64,000 bases of DNA from Curtobacterium sp. MCLR17_032 (GCF_003234795.2 NZ_CP126268.1:248001-312000); one strand, 5' to 3'; positions 1 to 8,777 are shown, counted from the stretch's first letter. A program made the numbers and translations. The notes: generated by a model from the sequence alone, not told the origin.

Positions 1-1315
1 GGACGCGATCGGCAGTGCGCCGCCCGCGAAGGACGACGTCGACGGCCGCGCGATGAACATCCTGCTCGTCGGCGACGACCACCGTCCGGACAACGCGACG
101 CCGGAGCAGATGGCGGAGCTCAACACCCAGTCCGACGGCGGCGCGACCAACACGGACACGATGATCGTGCTGCACATCGCCGCGGACGGCCGGAGCGCGA
201 CGATGATCTCGTTCCCGCGCGACTCGTACGTGGACATCCCGGGCGTCGGCAAGGGCAAGCTCAACAGCGCGTTCTCGTACGGCACGATGAACGGCGGTGG
301 GGACACCGGCGGTGCGAAGAAGCTCATCGCGACGATCCAGGGCCTCAGCGGGCTGACGATCGACCACTACGTGCGCGTCTCGCTGCTCGGGTTCTACGAG
401 ATCGTCAAGCAGCTCGGTCCGGTGAACGTCTGCCTGAACCAGGCTGCCCAGGACGACTTCTCGGGTGTCGACCTGCCGGCCGGCGTCTCGGAGCTCAACG
501 CGGCGCAGGCCCTGTCGTTCGTCCGGCAGCGGCACGGTCTGCCGAACGGTGACCTCGACCGCCAGGTCCGCCAGCAGTACTTCCTGTCGCAGGAGGCCCG
601 GAAGATCCTGTCCGCCGGCACCCTGCTCAACCCGGTGAAGACGACGAACATCATCGACGCGATCGGCAGCTCGGTGGAGACCGACCAGGGGCTCGACATG
701 CTGACCCTGGCGCGGCAGATGAGCAACCTGCGGCCGTCGAACATCAAGTCGGCGACGATCCCGATCCTCGGCACCCCGACGATCTACCCGAACGGGTCGG
801 CACTGTCGATCGTCGAGGTCGACACCGCCGGCATGCCCGCGTTCGTGCAGAGCCTGGTCGGCGAGCCGCCGGCGTACACGCAGGCGACCGCGGCTGCGGC
901 CGGGTCGGTCTCGGTGACGGTCTCGAACGGCAGCGGCGTCACGGGTGCCGCGGCCGCCGCTTCCGCGGTGCTCGCGGGTCGTGGCTTCCAGGTCGGCGCC
1001 CCGGGTTCCTCGGACACCACGGCGACGACGATGGTGCAGTACCCGGTCGGCATGGAGGCGCAGGCCAAGGCCCTGGTCGCCGTCGTGCCCGGCGCGGTGC
1101 CGGTCCAGAGCACCGCCGTGCAGGGGGTCACCCTGGTGCTCGGCACCGACGGCAAGACGCCGCAGGCCGCCGCCCAGCCGGGCACGTCGACGCCCGCCCC
1201 GGCGGAGCCGTCGAAGGAGGCCGCAGCGCCGAAGCCGACGACGGCGCCCGCCGAGCCGAGCCCGTCGTCCACCGCCGTCCACGAGTACGGCCAGGAGGGC
1301 GTCTGCATCAACTGA
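1..1315 (+). CDS. LytR-CpsA-Psr (LCP) family cell-wall ligase, 5' truncated
   Basis: LCP enzymes attach undecaprenyl-linked glycopolymers to peptidoglycan on the outer face of the membrane. The frame is open from base 2, upstream of the ATG at 53, so the membrane anchor lies outside the window. Visible: the LCP start NILLVGDDHR, the TNTDTMIVLH strand, the FPRDSYV motif with the phosphate-binding Arg, and the DLDRQVRQQ helix. A second domain (about 905-1165) starting VSVTVSNGSG matches the LytR_C domain. The last 50 or so residues are a Pro/Ala/Ser/Thr tail ending EGVCIN. The family and two-domain order are secure; the glycopolymer substrate cannot be told. Confidence 0.93.
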   Translation, partial: DAIGSAPPAKDDVDGRAMNILLVGDDHRPDNATPEQMAELNTQSDGGATNTDTMIVLHIAADGRSATMISFPRDSYVDIPGVGKGKLNSAFSYGTMNGGGDTGGAKKLIATIQGLSGLTIDHYVRVSLLGFYEIVKQLGPVNVCLNQAAQDDFSGVDLPAGVSELNAAQALSFVRQRHGLPNGDLDRQVRQQYFLSQEARKILSAGTLLNPVKTTNIIDAIGSSVETDQGLDMLTLARQMSNLRPSNIKSATIPILGTPTIYPNGSALSIVEVDTAGMPAFVQSLVGEPPAYTQATAAAAGSVSVTVSNGSGVTGAAAAASAVLAGRGFQVGAPGSSDTTATTMVQYPVGMEAQAKALVAVVPGAVPVQSTAVQGVTLVLGTDGKTPQAAAQPGTSTPAPAEPSKEAAAPKPTTAPAEPSPSSTAVHEYGQEGVCIN

Positions 1316-1376
1316 CGCCGGCCGGTCGGCCACGTCTCGCCGCTGTCATCCAGACTGGCATGTCACATTACGGGAC

Positions 1377-1991
1377 GTGGATGACGAGCTGCGCCGACGA
1401 CGGGACGAGGAGCGCGCCCTGCTGCTGCGGGTCGCCGCGGGGGACCGGGAGGCCTTCCGCCGGATCGACGAACGGTTCCGGCCGCTCGTCCTGCAGGTCG
1501 CCCGGCGCCAGCTGCACGACGCCTGGCTCGCTGAGGACGTCACGCAGGACGTGATGCTCGAGGTCTGGCGGCTCGCTCCCCGCTACGACCCGTCACACCC
1601 GGTGATCGCCTGGATCCGGACCATCGCGACCCGGCGGGCGATCGACCGGGTCCGGAAGGCCCAGGCGGACCGCGAGCGGGACCGGCGTCTGGGCATCCGC
1701 GACCACGAGGCACTCGACCACAGCTCACTGGACCGCGCCGAGGCCGTGCTCGACCGACAGGCGCTCCGCCGGGCACTGGGCACGCTGCCGGAGCGACAGC
1801 GGCACGCGGTGGTCCTGCGCTACCTGGCCGACCTGTCCGGCCCGGAGCTCGGGCGGGCGCTCGGGGTCCCCACCGGCACGGCGAAGTCGCGCGCGCGGGA
1901 CGGCGTGCTGACGCTCCGGCGGACCCTGGTCGGTCCGGCAGGCGAAGGCAGCGAGGGCTCCGGGCGCCGCCTGGGTAGGTTCGAGGGGTGA
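1377..1991 (+). CDS. ECF-type sigma-70 family RNA polymerase sigma factor
   Basis: About 204 residues. Region 2 is visible as DAWLAEDVTQDVMLEVWRLA followed by AWIRTIATRRAIDRVRK. Region 4 is LPERQRHAVVLRYLADLSG followed by a helix-turn-helix reading ELGRALGVPTGTAKSRARDG. I chose the GTG at 1377: a -10-like CACATT lies 7 bases before it and there is no Shine-Dalgarno, so the transcript is probably leaderless. The open frame runs much further upstream but only as an Arg-rich shadow of the LCP gene. No anti-sigma gene lies next to it; the next gene starts inside its stop codon (GTGA) and encodes an unrelated hydrolase. Sequence resembles SigK-like group members of actinobacteria. Confidence 0.85.
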   Translation: MDDELRRRRDEERALLLRVAAGDREAFRRIDERFRPLVLQVARRQLHDAWLAEDVTQDVMLEVWRLAPRYDPSHPVIAWIRTIATRRAIDRVRKAQADRERDRRLGIRDHEALDHSSLDRAEAVLDRQALRRALGTLPERQRHAVVLRYLADLSGPELGRALGVPTGTAKSRARDGVLTLRRTLVGPAGEGSEGSGRRLGRFEG

Positions 1992-2770
1992 CCAGCACCG
2001 CACGCCCGATCACCCTCATGACCTACAACATCAAGAACCCGGACCCGGTGCACGACTGGCCCGCCCGACTGCCCGTCGTCCTCGACGTCATCCGCCGCCA
2101 CGACCCCGACCTGCTCTGCGTGCAGGAGGCCTTCGACCACCAGATGGACGCCCTCCGCCAAGGCCTGCCGGACCACGACGCCGTCGGCCAGGGACGAGAG
2201 GGCGGTACGGCGGGCGAGCACGCCGCGGTGTTCTACCGGCGCGACCGGTTCCGCCCCGTCGACTCCGGATCGTTCTGGTTGTCGGACACCCCGGACGAGC
2301 CCGTCTCGAACACCTGGGACAGCCTGTACCCGCGGATCGCGAACCACGCGCGGTTCCTCGATGCCGAGGGTCCGGCGTTCACGCTGCTGACGACGCACAT
2401 GGACCACGAGCAGGGCCCGCACGGCGACGAGGTCCGCGCCCGCAGTGCCGCGCTCGTCGTGCAGCGGCTGTCGGTCGTCGACGGCCCGGTGCTCTTCGCG
2501 GGGGACTGCAACGAGCCGGCCGGGGCGGGTGCGGCCTCGCAGGTGTTCGCGGACGCCGGCTACACCGACGCCTGGAGCGTGGCGGGGGACCCGGACGACC
2601 ACACGGCGTCCTACAACGACTGGCAGCCGCCGGTGGCGACCGGGGAGCGCATCGACTGGGTCTTCACGCGTGACGTCACCGCGGTCGACCGGGTGCGGAT
2701 CGACCACGACGGGCCGGAGACCTGGTTCGCGAGCGACCACTTCCCGGTGATCGCGACGATCCGGGTCTGA
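1988..2770 (+). CDS. Endonuclease/exonuclease/phosphatase (EEP) family protein
   Basis: 260-residue metal-dependent phosphodiesterase fold. The EEP signature residues are present in order: N in MTYNIKN, E in LLCVQEAFD, D and N in FAGDCNEPA, D in GERIDWVFT and the terminal SDHFPVIATI with catalytic Asp-His. No signal peptide is seen, so it is probably cytoplasmic. The substrate could be a nucleic acid, a phosphoinositide-like lipid or a sugar phosphate; the sequence does not decide. GTG start at 1988 overlaps the sigma factor stop, but a TAGGTT box 6 bases upstream (1976-1981) also places a leaderless promoter exactly here. Confidence 0.9.
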   Translation: MTSTARPITLMTYNIKNPDPVHDWPARLPVVLDVIRRHDPDLLCVQEAFDHQMDALRQGLPDHDAVGQGREGGTAGEHAAVFYRRDRFRPVDSGSFWLSDTPDEPVSNTWDSLYPRIANHARFLDAEGPAFTLLTTHMDHEQGPHGDEVRARSAALVVQRLSVVDGPVLFAGDCNEPAGAGAASQVFADAGYTDAWSVAGDPDDHTASYNDWQPPVATGERIDWVFTRDVTAVDRVRIDHDGPETWFASDHFPVIATIRV

Positions 2771-2790
2771 ACCTCAGAAGCCGCGGGGCC

Positions 2791-3585
2791 TCAGCAGCCG
2801 CGGGCGGGGCGGATCGGCATCGGCGACCCGATCACGGTGACGGTGGAGTCGTCGGTCAGGACCGAGACGCCGTTGGCACCGTCGCCGTTTGCACCGTCGC
2901 CCTCGGTGCCGTGGTGGCCGCCGGTCCCGCGGTCGCCATCGTGGTCACTGTCGTCGGTCCACCCGCGCTGCAGCAGGAGCTGCCACGCCTGGGCGTCGTC
3001 CGACCCGAGGGACTCGCGGTCGCTCGCCGGTGCGTCGTCGATCTGGTCAGAGACGTCGTCGCCGACCTGGACCCCGTCCGGCCCGGAGAGCTCGATGACC
3101 GCGCCGAGACGGGAGCGGACGTGGTCGCGGAGCACGCGGACCTCGACCCGGTTGCCGGCGGTGCCGGGCTCCGCCAACGCGGCGACGCGGATCGCACCGC
3201 CCCACGTCGAGGTCGTGCTGGCCGGCACGCAGCGACCGGCGTCGCCGACGGCGGTCTGCGTGCGTGCGGGGGTGCCGAGGATGCGGTTGAGGACCGAGAC
3301 GGTGTGCTTGGCGTCGCGCATCGACACGGTCGTGACGGTGTGGTCGTCGGAGCGGAACACGATCGACTCGGCGCGGAGCTCGACGGCGTCGACGGACTTC
3401 AGCGCGCCGGACGACACCGGACGCCAGGTCGGCACGGGATCGGCGGTGCGGGTCGCGGACGCGGTCGGCTCAGCGGCAGCAGCGCGGTCGGCGTCCTGGC
3501 CGGACCAGTGCACGACCGCCTGGCCGTTGCCCACCACGAGGGCGAGCGCCACGGCGCCGATCGTCATCACAGTCCTGGGAGTCAC
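2791..3585 (-). CDS. Secreted or membrane-anchored protein of unknown function
   Basis: 264 residues. The N-terminus (VMTIGAVALALVVGNGQAVV) is a hydrophobic signal or anchor segment, followed by an Ala/Thr/Pro linker and a soluble domain with many beta-type stretches. A low-complexity stretch near residues 205-235 is rich in Asp, Gly and His (DDSDHDGDRGTGGHHGTEGD), then the chain ends with PARGC. I do not recognise a family. The GTG at 3585 is 7 bases after a TACGGT -10-like box (3593-3598, minus strand) and has no Shine-Dalgarno, so it looks leaderless. It converges with the EEP gene. Confidence 0.7.
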   Translation of the reverse strand: MTPRTVMTIGAVALALVVGNGQAVVHWSGQDADRAAAAEPTASATRTADPVPTWRPVSSGALKSVDAVELRAESIVFRSDDHTVTTVSMRDAKHTVSVLNRILGTPARTQTAVGDAGRCVPASTTSTWGGAIRVAALAEPGTAGNRVEVRVLRDHVRSRLGAVIELSGPDGVQVGDDVSDQIDDAPASDRESLGSDDAQAWQLLLQRGWTDDSDHDGDRGTGGHHGTEGDGANGDGANGVSVLTDDSTVTVIGSPMPIRPARGC

Positions 3586-3713
3586 TCGCTCGACCGTAGC
3601 GGCCCCTCCCGGGCTGGGCGACGGGTGTTACCGAAACGGGTCCGCACCGTCACCGGACCGTGACATTCCCAGGACGCAGGCCGGACGGGGTCGCGCCGCG
3701 TACCGTCGGACCC

Positions 3714-3920
3714 ATGGCGGAGTACGTGGTGGACAGCACGGGAGACAACGCGGCGCACGGCGTCGACCTGATCGACGGCGACGAACCGGCGGTGCGGATG
3801 ATCGTGCACGGTGACCTGCCGGCGACCATCGACCACGACGGCCGGACGTGGGCGCGCACCGGCGACGCCGAGGACCAGGGTGACGACGCCCCGCCGATCG
3901 CGGTGTACCGCCCGGTCTGA
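3714..3920 (+). CDS. Small acidic hypothetical protein
   Basis: 68 residues, starting MAEYVVDST and ending IAVYRPV. Very acidic, no membrane segment, no Cys. The start is chosen because TACCGT (3701-3706) sits 7 bases before the ATG, the same arrangement as the next gene 300 bases on; the longer upstream frame has no such signal. Function unknown. The pattern GDLPATIDHDGRTWARTGD suggests a small beta-rich fold, but this is only an impression. Confidence 0.6.
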   Translation: MAEYVVDSTGDNAAHGVDLIDGDEPAVRMIVHGDLPATIDHDGRTWARTGDAEDQGDDAPPIAVYRPV

Positions 3921-4019
3921 GGGCGGCCCACTGCGGGTCCACGCGGCAGCAGCCGGTCTGCGCGGCGGGGGACAGCCTCCTGAACGGGGACCGGAGCGGC
4001 CGTGCGTACCGTCGCAGCC

Positions 4020-4931
4020 ATGACGGACCAGCGGATCGACCAGTACACCATGCAGGACCCGACGAAGCTCTACGCCGACAAGAAGCCGGACGAGCAGTAC
4101 CTCGAGGGCGCCGGCACCGACGCCGAGATGGCGGAGAACGTCCCGGCCGACCACGGCGAGGACACCTACCGCGGCTCCGGCCGTCTCGAGGGTCGCAAGG
4201 CGCTCATCACCGGCGGCGACTCCGGCATCGGCGCGGCCGTCGCGATCGCCTACGCCCGTGAAGGCGCGGACGTCGCGATCGGCTACCTGCCCGAGGAGCA
4301 GGAGGACGCCGACCGCATCGTCGCCCTCATCGAGGCCGCCGGTCGCAAGGCCGTCGCCCTGCCCGGGGACATCAAGGACCTGGCGTTCTGCGAGCAGCTC
4401 GTCGAGACGGCCGTGCAGGAGCTCGGCGGCCTGGACATCCTGGTCAACAACGCCGGCAAGCAGCAGAACGTCGACGACATCACGAAGATCTCCGACGACG
4501 AGTTCGACGAGACCTTCAAGACGAACGCGTACGCGACGTTCCGCATCACGAAGGCCGCCGTGCCGCACCTCAAGCCGGGTTCGACGATCATCAACACCAC
4601 GTCGATCCAGGCGTACGCACCGTCCCCGCACCTGGTGCACTACGCCGCCACGAAGGCGACCGTGAACAACCTGGCGAAGGGCCTGGCCGCGCAGCTCGCG
4701 CCGAAGGGCATCCGCGTCAACGCCGTCGCACCGGGCCCGATCTGGACCCCGCTGCAGCCGGCCGGCGGCCAGCCGTCCGACGCGCTGCCGTCCGCGGGCG
4801 AGCAGACCTACCTCGGCCGCTGGGGCCAGCCCGCCGAGCTCGCGCCGGCGTTCGTGTTCCTCGCCAGCGGTGAGTCGTCCTACGTGGTCGGCGAGACGCT
4901 GCACGTCGACGGCGGCATGCCGACGCCGTAG
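4020..4931 (+). CDS. SDR family oxidoreductase (YghA/YhdG-like)
   Basis: 303 residues. The nucleotide-binding motif TGGDSGIGAA, the NNAG motif and the catalytic Ser...Tyr-x-x-x-Lys (TTSIQ... HYAATK) are all present. The extended N-terminal tail with QYTMQDPTKLY is typical of the SDR subgroup that includes E. coli YghA and Bacillus general stress proteins, whose members reduce aldehydes or ketones with NADPH. I place the start at ATG 4020 because TACCGT lies 7 bases upstream (4007-4012), indicating a leaderless transcript, rather than at the GTG 18 bases earlier, which would fall across that box. The strong terminator at 4960 closes it. Confidence 0.9.
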   Translation: MTDQRIDQYTMQDPTKLYADKKPDEQYLEGAGTDAEMAENVPADHGEDTYRGSGRLEGRKALITGGDSGIGAAVAIAYAREGADVAIGYLPEEQEDADRIVALIEAAGRKAVALPGDIKDLAFCEQLVETAVQELGGLDILVNNAGKQQNVDDITKISDDEFDETFKTNAYATFRITKAAVPHLKPGSTIINTTSIQAYAPSPHLVHYAATKATVNNLAKGLAAQLAPKGIRVNAVAPGPIWTPLQPAGGQPSDALPSAGEQTYLGRWGQPAELAPAFVFLASGESSYVVGETLHVDGGMPTP

Positions 4932-4959
4932 TCGGTCAACCGGCGGCGACGCCGCGCAC

Positions 4960-4999
4960 GACGGGAGGCCCGTGGCTGCTCAGCCACGGGCCTCCCGTC
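4960..4999. terminator. Perfect 19-bp hairpin terminator built on GACGGGAGGC
   Basis: Arms 4960-4978 and 4981-4999 are perfectly complementary with a 2-base centre; each arm begins with GACGGGAGGC read inward. It sits between the convergent SDR and minus-strand gene at 5033, so it can end both transcripts. There is no U tract, as is common in high-GC actinobacteria. Confidence 0.85.
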
Positions 5000-5032
5000 A
5001 TGCGGTCGGACCAGCCGCGTGCCGGCGGACCG

Positions 5033-5353
5033 TCAGTGCGTGCCGCAGGTCCGCGCCATCGACTCGAGCAGCTCGCGCGCTGCGAGGGCCGCGGCCAGCT
5101 CGACCTCGACGGGGTTGATGCCGACGGCCTGCTCGAACTGCCGACGCCGGGCCTGCAGCGCGACCGGTACCTCGGGCCGCTGCGGCAGGACGGCGATCGC
5201 GGCGGCGGCGGCCTCGAACGCACCCTCCGGGCGGCCGAGGTGCTCCCACATCGTGCGGACGTCGTGCGCCACCTGCTCCGGGGTGCTCGCGAACTCGAAC
5301 CCGGCGGACGCCATGGTCGCCAAGCCCTGTGCGGTGGAGTCGTTCGGGGACAT
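5033..5353 (-). CDS. Hypothetical protein, 106 aa
   Basis: Starts MSPNDSTAQG and ends MARTCGTH. Soluble and mostly helical by composition: a run FEAAAAAIAVLPQ, then PVALQARRRQFEQAV and VELAAALAARELLE. I do not recognise the family. The ATG at 5353 is chosen as the first Met where the reading frame becomes protein-like; a GACGAT box 6 bases upstream could be a leaderless -10. The long upstream extension of the same frame is the shadow of the TetR gene on the other strand. Confidence 0.6.
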   Translation of the reverse strand: MSPNDSTAQGLATMASAGFEFASTPEQVAHDVRTMWEHLGRPEGAFEAAAAAIAVLPQRPEVPVALQARRRQFEQAVGINPVEVELAAALAARELLESMARTCGTH

Positions 5354-5434
5354 CCCGGCATCGTCACACACCCCGCCGCGGACACGCCCAGGCAGTGGCC
5401 GTCGGACGCCTCCGCTTGTCCCCCATGTTGCCGA

Positions 5435-5448
5435 CCCCCGGACCGGGG
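5435..5448. promoter_or_regulatory. Palindrome CCCCCGG-A-CCGGGG upstream of TetR
   Basis: Lies 110 bases before the TetR start. A nearly identical site, CCCCCGG-A-CCGGGGG, occurs at 19664-19678 before the lectin-peptidase gene. The shared centre and flanks suggest a protein-binding site rather than chance, but no regulator is assigned. Confidence 0.35.
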
Positions 5449-5557
5449 ATGCGCCGGACCCCCGATCTCCGCCAAGATCGACATGCGGACAGGACGTCCG
5501 CACCGCCTGGACGCGACGGCCACGACCTGACCGTGCGTCCCGGACACGGAGGGCACG

Positions 5558-6250
5558 ATGCTCGAGGACACCAGCGCCGACACGATGGCTGCCGCTGCGG
5601 CTGCGGCGACCCTGCACCTGCGGATCAGGATCGTGGGTGCCACCGTCGACCTGCTCCGTGACGTGCCCTTCCACGAGGCACGCGCCGAACACGTCGCCGA
5701 GCGGCTGGACATCTCGACGCACGAGCTGCAGCAGCACTTCCCGTCGTGGGACGGGCTCGTCCTGGCAGCGGTGGACCGGTGGAACGGCGCCCGGATGGAC
5801 GAGGTCACCCGCGAGGTCGGCAACGGCAGCACCGTCGAGCTCCTCCGCGCGATCGTCGCCTCGAACGCCGACGACCCGGCACTGATGCGTCTGCTCGTCG
5901 CACTGCTCAGTGTCGCCGGCAACCCGCAGCACGCCATGTCGAACTACCTGCGGTCGCGGTACCAGCTGTTCTTCGCCCAGGTGAGGCGCGGTCTGGAGCA
6001 CGACATCGCGGTCGGACGAGCCCCGCACACGATGGACCCCCGCCGTGGAGCCGAGCAGCTCATCGCCCTGTACGAGGGGCTGCAGCTGCAGGCGCTCCTC
6101 CGCAGCGACCTCGACCTGGTCGCGGCCTTCGACCGGGCTGTCGCCCGCCTGGAGCGCGGCTGGATGGAACGGTACGAGGCGACCGCGCAGCGCCGGCTGT
6201 CGACCTGGGGCGACGTGTCCTGGTCCGACGACGAGACCTGGTCGGTCTGA
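5558..6250 (+). CDS. TetR/AcrR family transcriptional regulator
   Basis: 230 residues. The N-terminal helix-turn-helix is visible at about 20-65: IVGATVDLLRDVPFHEARAE, then HVAERLDISTHELQQHFPSW, which matches the TetR recognition helix with the aromatic-Phe ending. The remaining 165 residues are the variable ligand-binding helical domain. ATG 5558 has a clear GGAGGG Shine-Dalgarno 7 bases upstream. The N-terminus carries an Ala run (MAAAAAAAT). No adjacent target gene is obvious; the divergent gene at 5033-5353 is the nearest candidate. Confidence 0.85.
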   Translation: MLEDTSADTMAAAAAAATLHLRIRIVGATVDLLRDVPFHEARAEHVAERLDISTHELQQHFPSWDGLVLAAVDRWNGARMDEVTREVGNGSTVELLRAIVASNADDPALMRLLVALLSVAGNPQHAMSNYLRSRYQLFFAQVRRGLEHDIAVGRAPHTMDPRRGAEQLIALYEGLQLQALLRSDLDLVAAFDRAVARLERGWMERYEATAQRRLSTWGDVSWSDDETWSV

Positions 6251-6274
6251 CGGAGCGGCCTCCGCCGGGACTGT

Positions 6275-6319
6275 CCCTGCCGGGCCGGCTCCTGCCGGGT
6301 CGGCCCCGGCCGGGCAGGG
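6275..6319 (+). terminator. GC-rich hairpin after TetR
   Basis: Arms 6275-6288 and 6306-6319 pair at 13 of 14 positions (CCCTGCC-GGGCCGG type). It follows the TetR stop by 25 bases and fits a rho-independent-like terminator without a U tract. Confidence 0.55.
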
Positions 6320-6411
6320 AGGGCCCGTCCGTGCTGGCCGCCGACCGCACCCGCTGGGACGTCGCCGAGGGGAGCCCGGGTACGCCGGGAAGCCCATCGG
6401 AAGGAACGATC

Positions 6412-6606
6412 GTGGCAGCACCGAACCCCATCCAGATCCAGAAGTACCTGAGCGGCATCGACTACCCGGCCTCGAAGGACGACGTCGTGTCGACCGCCGA
6501 GAAGGAGAACGCCCCCGACGACGTGCTCGAGGCGCTCCGTGCGATCCCGGACGGCGAGTACGACGGCCCCACCGACGTGTCGAAGGCCGTCTCGGACGCG
6601 AGCTAG
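6412..6606 (+). CDS. DUF2795 domain small protein
   Basis: 64 residues. The core IQKYLSGIDYPASKDDVVST, then AEKENAPDDVLEALRAIPDG and YDGPTDVSKAV, is the typical DUF2795 pattern found in many actinobacterial and other small proteins, usually one of several paralogues per genome. Function is not established; the fold is small and helical. GTG 6412 is preceded by an AAGGAA Shine-Dalgarno. The gene stands alone between two hairpins. Confidence 0.85.
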   Translation: MAAPNPIQIQKYLSGIDYPASKDDVVSTAEKENAPDDVLEALRAIPDGEYDGPTDVSKAVSDAS

Positions 6607-6646
6607 CGGCTGCGGCTGCGGCTGCGGCCTGCTGCGGCCTGCCGCG

Positions 6647-6706
6647 GTTCGCGCTGGGCGACACGGCACGCGGCCCCGTGCCCGCGTCGTGTCGCTCAGC
6701 GCGAAC
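6647..6706. terminator. 60-bp palindrome, copy 1 of the GCGCTGAGCGACA family
   Basis: Arms 6647-6664 and 6689-6706 (GTTCGCGCTGRGCGACAC) pair with one mismatch; an inner stem GGCACG/CGTGCC also forms. It lies between the convergent DUF2795 and ThrE genes, so it may act as a two-way terminator. Related copies at 52271, 55144 and 62299. Confidence 0.7.
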
Positions 6707-6724
6707 CCGGGCGCCGCGACCGGC

Positions 6725-8227
6725 TCACCAGCGCGGGACGCTGCCGTTGCCCGGGTCGTAGCCGGAGTCGCGGATGACCGGCAACGCGGTGGTGTCGCTG
6801 TGCACCGAGTGCACCTCGATCCGGCGCCCGCGACGCAGCGCACGCCGTGCCCCGGGGGTCGCGAAGAGCCCGCCGAGCACCAGTCCGGCCCCGATCGCGA
6901 GCGCCACGGTCACCGCCGACCCGAAGTCCAGCACCGAGCTCGACGACCCGCTCATCACGTTGAGCAGCGCGTTCGACACCGCGACACCGGGCAGCAGCGC
7001 CCCGCAGAACGCCGGCACCGCGATAGCCGAGACGGCCGTGCGCATCCGGACGGCCGCGTAGGTCGAGAGCACGCCGAGCAGCACCGCCGCCAGGAACGTC
7101 GCACCGAGCAGCGGCAGGCCGAACTCCTTGAGCTGCCAGAGCGCCGCCCCCGCCGCGACCGAGAACACCACCGCGACCGGGATCACCCGTGCGCTGGCCT
7201 GCTGCACGAAGCAGTTCGCCCCGGCCGACGCCACGGTCAGGGACAGCGACGCCCAGAGCGGCAGGGCCTGGGTGACGATGCCGGACGGCTCGACCTCGAG
7301 CCGGAGCCAGTGCGTCACGGCGATGCCCGCCGGCACCCCGACGACGATCGCCGCGATGAGCATGCCGATCGTGAACGCCCGGGCGACCGCCATCGCGCGG
7401 AACCCCGAGATCGCGTCCTGCGCCCACGTCACGAGTTGCACGTGCGGCAGCAGGAGCACCACGAGGGCCGCGACCATCGTCGCCGCGCCGGTCGGGGTGA
7501 GCACACCCGCCCAGATCGCGAGCGTGCCGATCACCGACGCCACCGCCCCCTGCGCGCCGGAGACGAAGAACTGCGGGTACCCGCGGCCGGTCAGCCACCG
7601 GCCGGAGACGATGATGCCGAGCATCAGGATGAACGCCCCGACGCCGGCCCGCCAACCACCACCGGCCTGCAGCGCGATCGAGGTCCCGAGCACCGACAAC
7701 CCGACGTCGGCGAGCCACATCGGCCACCGCGGCGGCATCCGGAGCACCGCCACGAGGGCGCTCACCGCGCTGGTCATGTCCCGGTCGTCGTGGATGACGT
7801 CGTCGACGATCTGGTTCGCCCACGTCAGCCGTCCGAGGTCGGCCCCGTCGGAGCGCGTGCTGCGCATCTTGACGAGCGGCGGGCCCTCGGTCGGCGAGTA
7901 CTGGATCGTCACCGAGCTGCCCGAGAAGTCCAGGTCGAGCGGTGCGAGGTTCCACTTCGTCGCCACCGCGATCACGGCGGTCTCGACGCTCCGGGTGTCG
8001 GCACCGGAGGCGAGCATCACCTCGGTCAGGTCGAGACAGAAGTCGACGATCTGCCGGGCCGAGTACTGCTCCCGCAGCGAGCGCGTGTCCGGCGTGACGT
8101 GCTCGTAGATCGTGCCGCGCAGTCGCGCGCGGACGTCCCGCATGTCGTGCTGGGCGACGCTCCGGGCCTTCGGGCGCGGACGGGGTGGACGGCCCGGCCG
8201 GGGGCCGGGAGGGAGCGGTTCGGCCAT
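6725..8227 (-). CDS. Threonine/serine exporter family (ThrE-like) membrane protein
   Basis: 500 residues. The first part (about 35-270) matches the ThrE N-terminal domain: SGADTRSVETAVIAVATKWN, then the LDFSGSSVTIQYSP region and several membrane segments. The second part repeats membrane segments, including a Gly-rich AGANCFVQQASAR turn, as in the C-terminal ThrE domain. In Corynebacterium ThrE exports threonine and serine in an energy-dependent way; the exact substrate here is inferred. Start ATG 8227 has CACAAT 6 bases upstream on the minus strand and no Shine-Dalgarno, so it looks leaderless. The N-terminal 25 residues are Pro/Arg-rich. Confidence 0.88.
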   Translation of the reverse strand: MAEPLPPGPRPGRPPRPRPKARSVAQHDMRDVRARLRGTIYEHVTPDTRSLREQYSARQIVDFCLDLTEVMLASGADTRSVETAVIAVATKWNLAPLDLDFSGSSVTIQYSPTEGPPLVKMRSTRSDGADLGRLTWANQIVDDVIHDDRDMTSAVSALVAVLRMPPRWPMWLADVGLSVLGTSIALQAGGGWRAGVGAFILMLGIIVSGRWLTGRGYPQFFVSGAQGAVASVIGTLAIWAGVLTPTGAATMVAALVVLLLPHVQLVTWAQDAISGFRAMAVARAFTIGMLIAAIVVGVPAGIAVTHWLRLEVEPSGIVTQALPLWASLSLTVASAGANCFVQQASARVIPVAVVFSVAAGAALWQLKEFGLPLLGATFLAAVLLGVLSTYAAVRMRTAVSAIAVPAFCGALLPGVAVSNALLNVMSGSSSSVLDFGSAVTVALAIGAGLVLGGLFATPGARRALRRGRRIEVHSVHSDTTALPVIRDSGYDPGNGSVPRW

Positions 8228-8281
8228 CGGACCATTGTGCCTGCCGTCCTCGTGCGCCGCCTGGTGCCGGGTGGGACGACG

Positions 8282-8322
8282 GACGGGAGGCTCCCCACCG
8301 GTCCGGTGCGGAGCCTCCCGTC
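8282..8322. terminator. Terminator hairpin with paired GACGGGAGGC
   Basis: Arms 8282-8294 and 8310-8322 are perfectly complementary; the loop carries CACCGG-T-CCGGTG, extending the stem. It follows the OsmC stop on the minus strand. The same build, with CACCGG-A-CCGGTG inside, recurs at 44278-44317. Confidence 0.85.
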
Positions 8323-8339
8323 AGTACGGTGCGCGCTGC

Positions 8340-8777
8340 TTACTGCTCGAACGTGGCGTGCAGTTCGATGTCGACGCCGGTGAGGGCCTTGCTGACCGGG
8401 CAGGTCGCCTTGGCCTCGTCGGCGGCCTTGAGGAAGGTCGCCTCGTCGATGCCGGTGACCTCGCCGTGCACGGTGAGGACGATGCCGGTGAGCTTGAAGC
8501 CGGCCGTGTCCGGGCCGAGCGAGACGTCGGCCTTGACGTCGAGGGACTCGACGGTGCCGCCGGCCTCGCCGAGGACGGCGGAGAACTGCATGGCGTAGCA
8601 GGCCGAGTGCGCTGCGGCGATGAGCTCTTCGGGGCTGGTGGTGCCGCCGGCCTCGTCAGCGGCGCGCTTCGGGAAGGACACGTCGTAGGTGCCGACCTTC
8701 GAGCTGGAGAGTTCGACCTGGCCGGAACCGTCGTTGAGGCCGCCGTTCCAGGCGGTGCGTGCGGTGCGCGTGGGCAT
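8340..8777 (-). CDS. OsmC family peroxiredoxin
   Basis: 145 residues, a normal OsmC length. OsmC proteins reduce organic hydroperoxides with two cysteines, both present: the buried Cys in IAAAHSACYAMQFS and the second in DEAKATCPVSKAL. The N-terminal RTARTAWNGGLNDGSG matches the OsmC (not Ohr) type, as does the TSPEEL motif before the first Cys. Strong AAAGGAG Shine-Dalgarno before ATG 8777. Monocistronic, ended by the hairpin at 8282. Cytoplasmic antioxidant role is inferred from family. Confidence 0.92.
   Translation of the reverse strand: MPTRTARTAWNGGLNDGSGQVELSSSKVGTYDVSFPKRAADEAGGTTSPEELIAAAHSACYAMQFSAVLGEAGGTVESLDVKADVSLGPDTAGFKLTGIVLTVHGEVTGIDEATFLKAADEAKATCPVSKALTGVDIELHATFEQ

Noticed and set aside
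945..1376. N-terminal extension of the sigma factor frame
   Set aside because: Arg/Pro-rich shadow of the LCP gene; the GTG at 1377 fits sigma domain borders and a -10 box.
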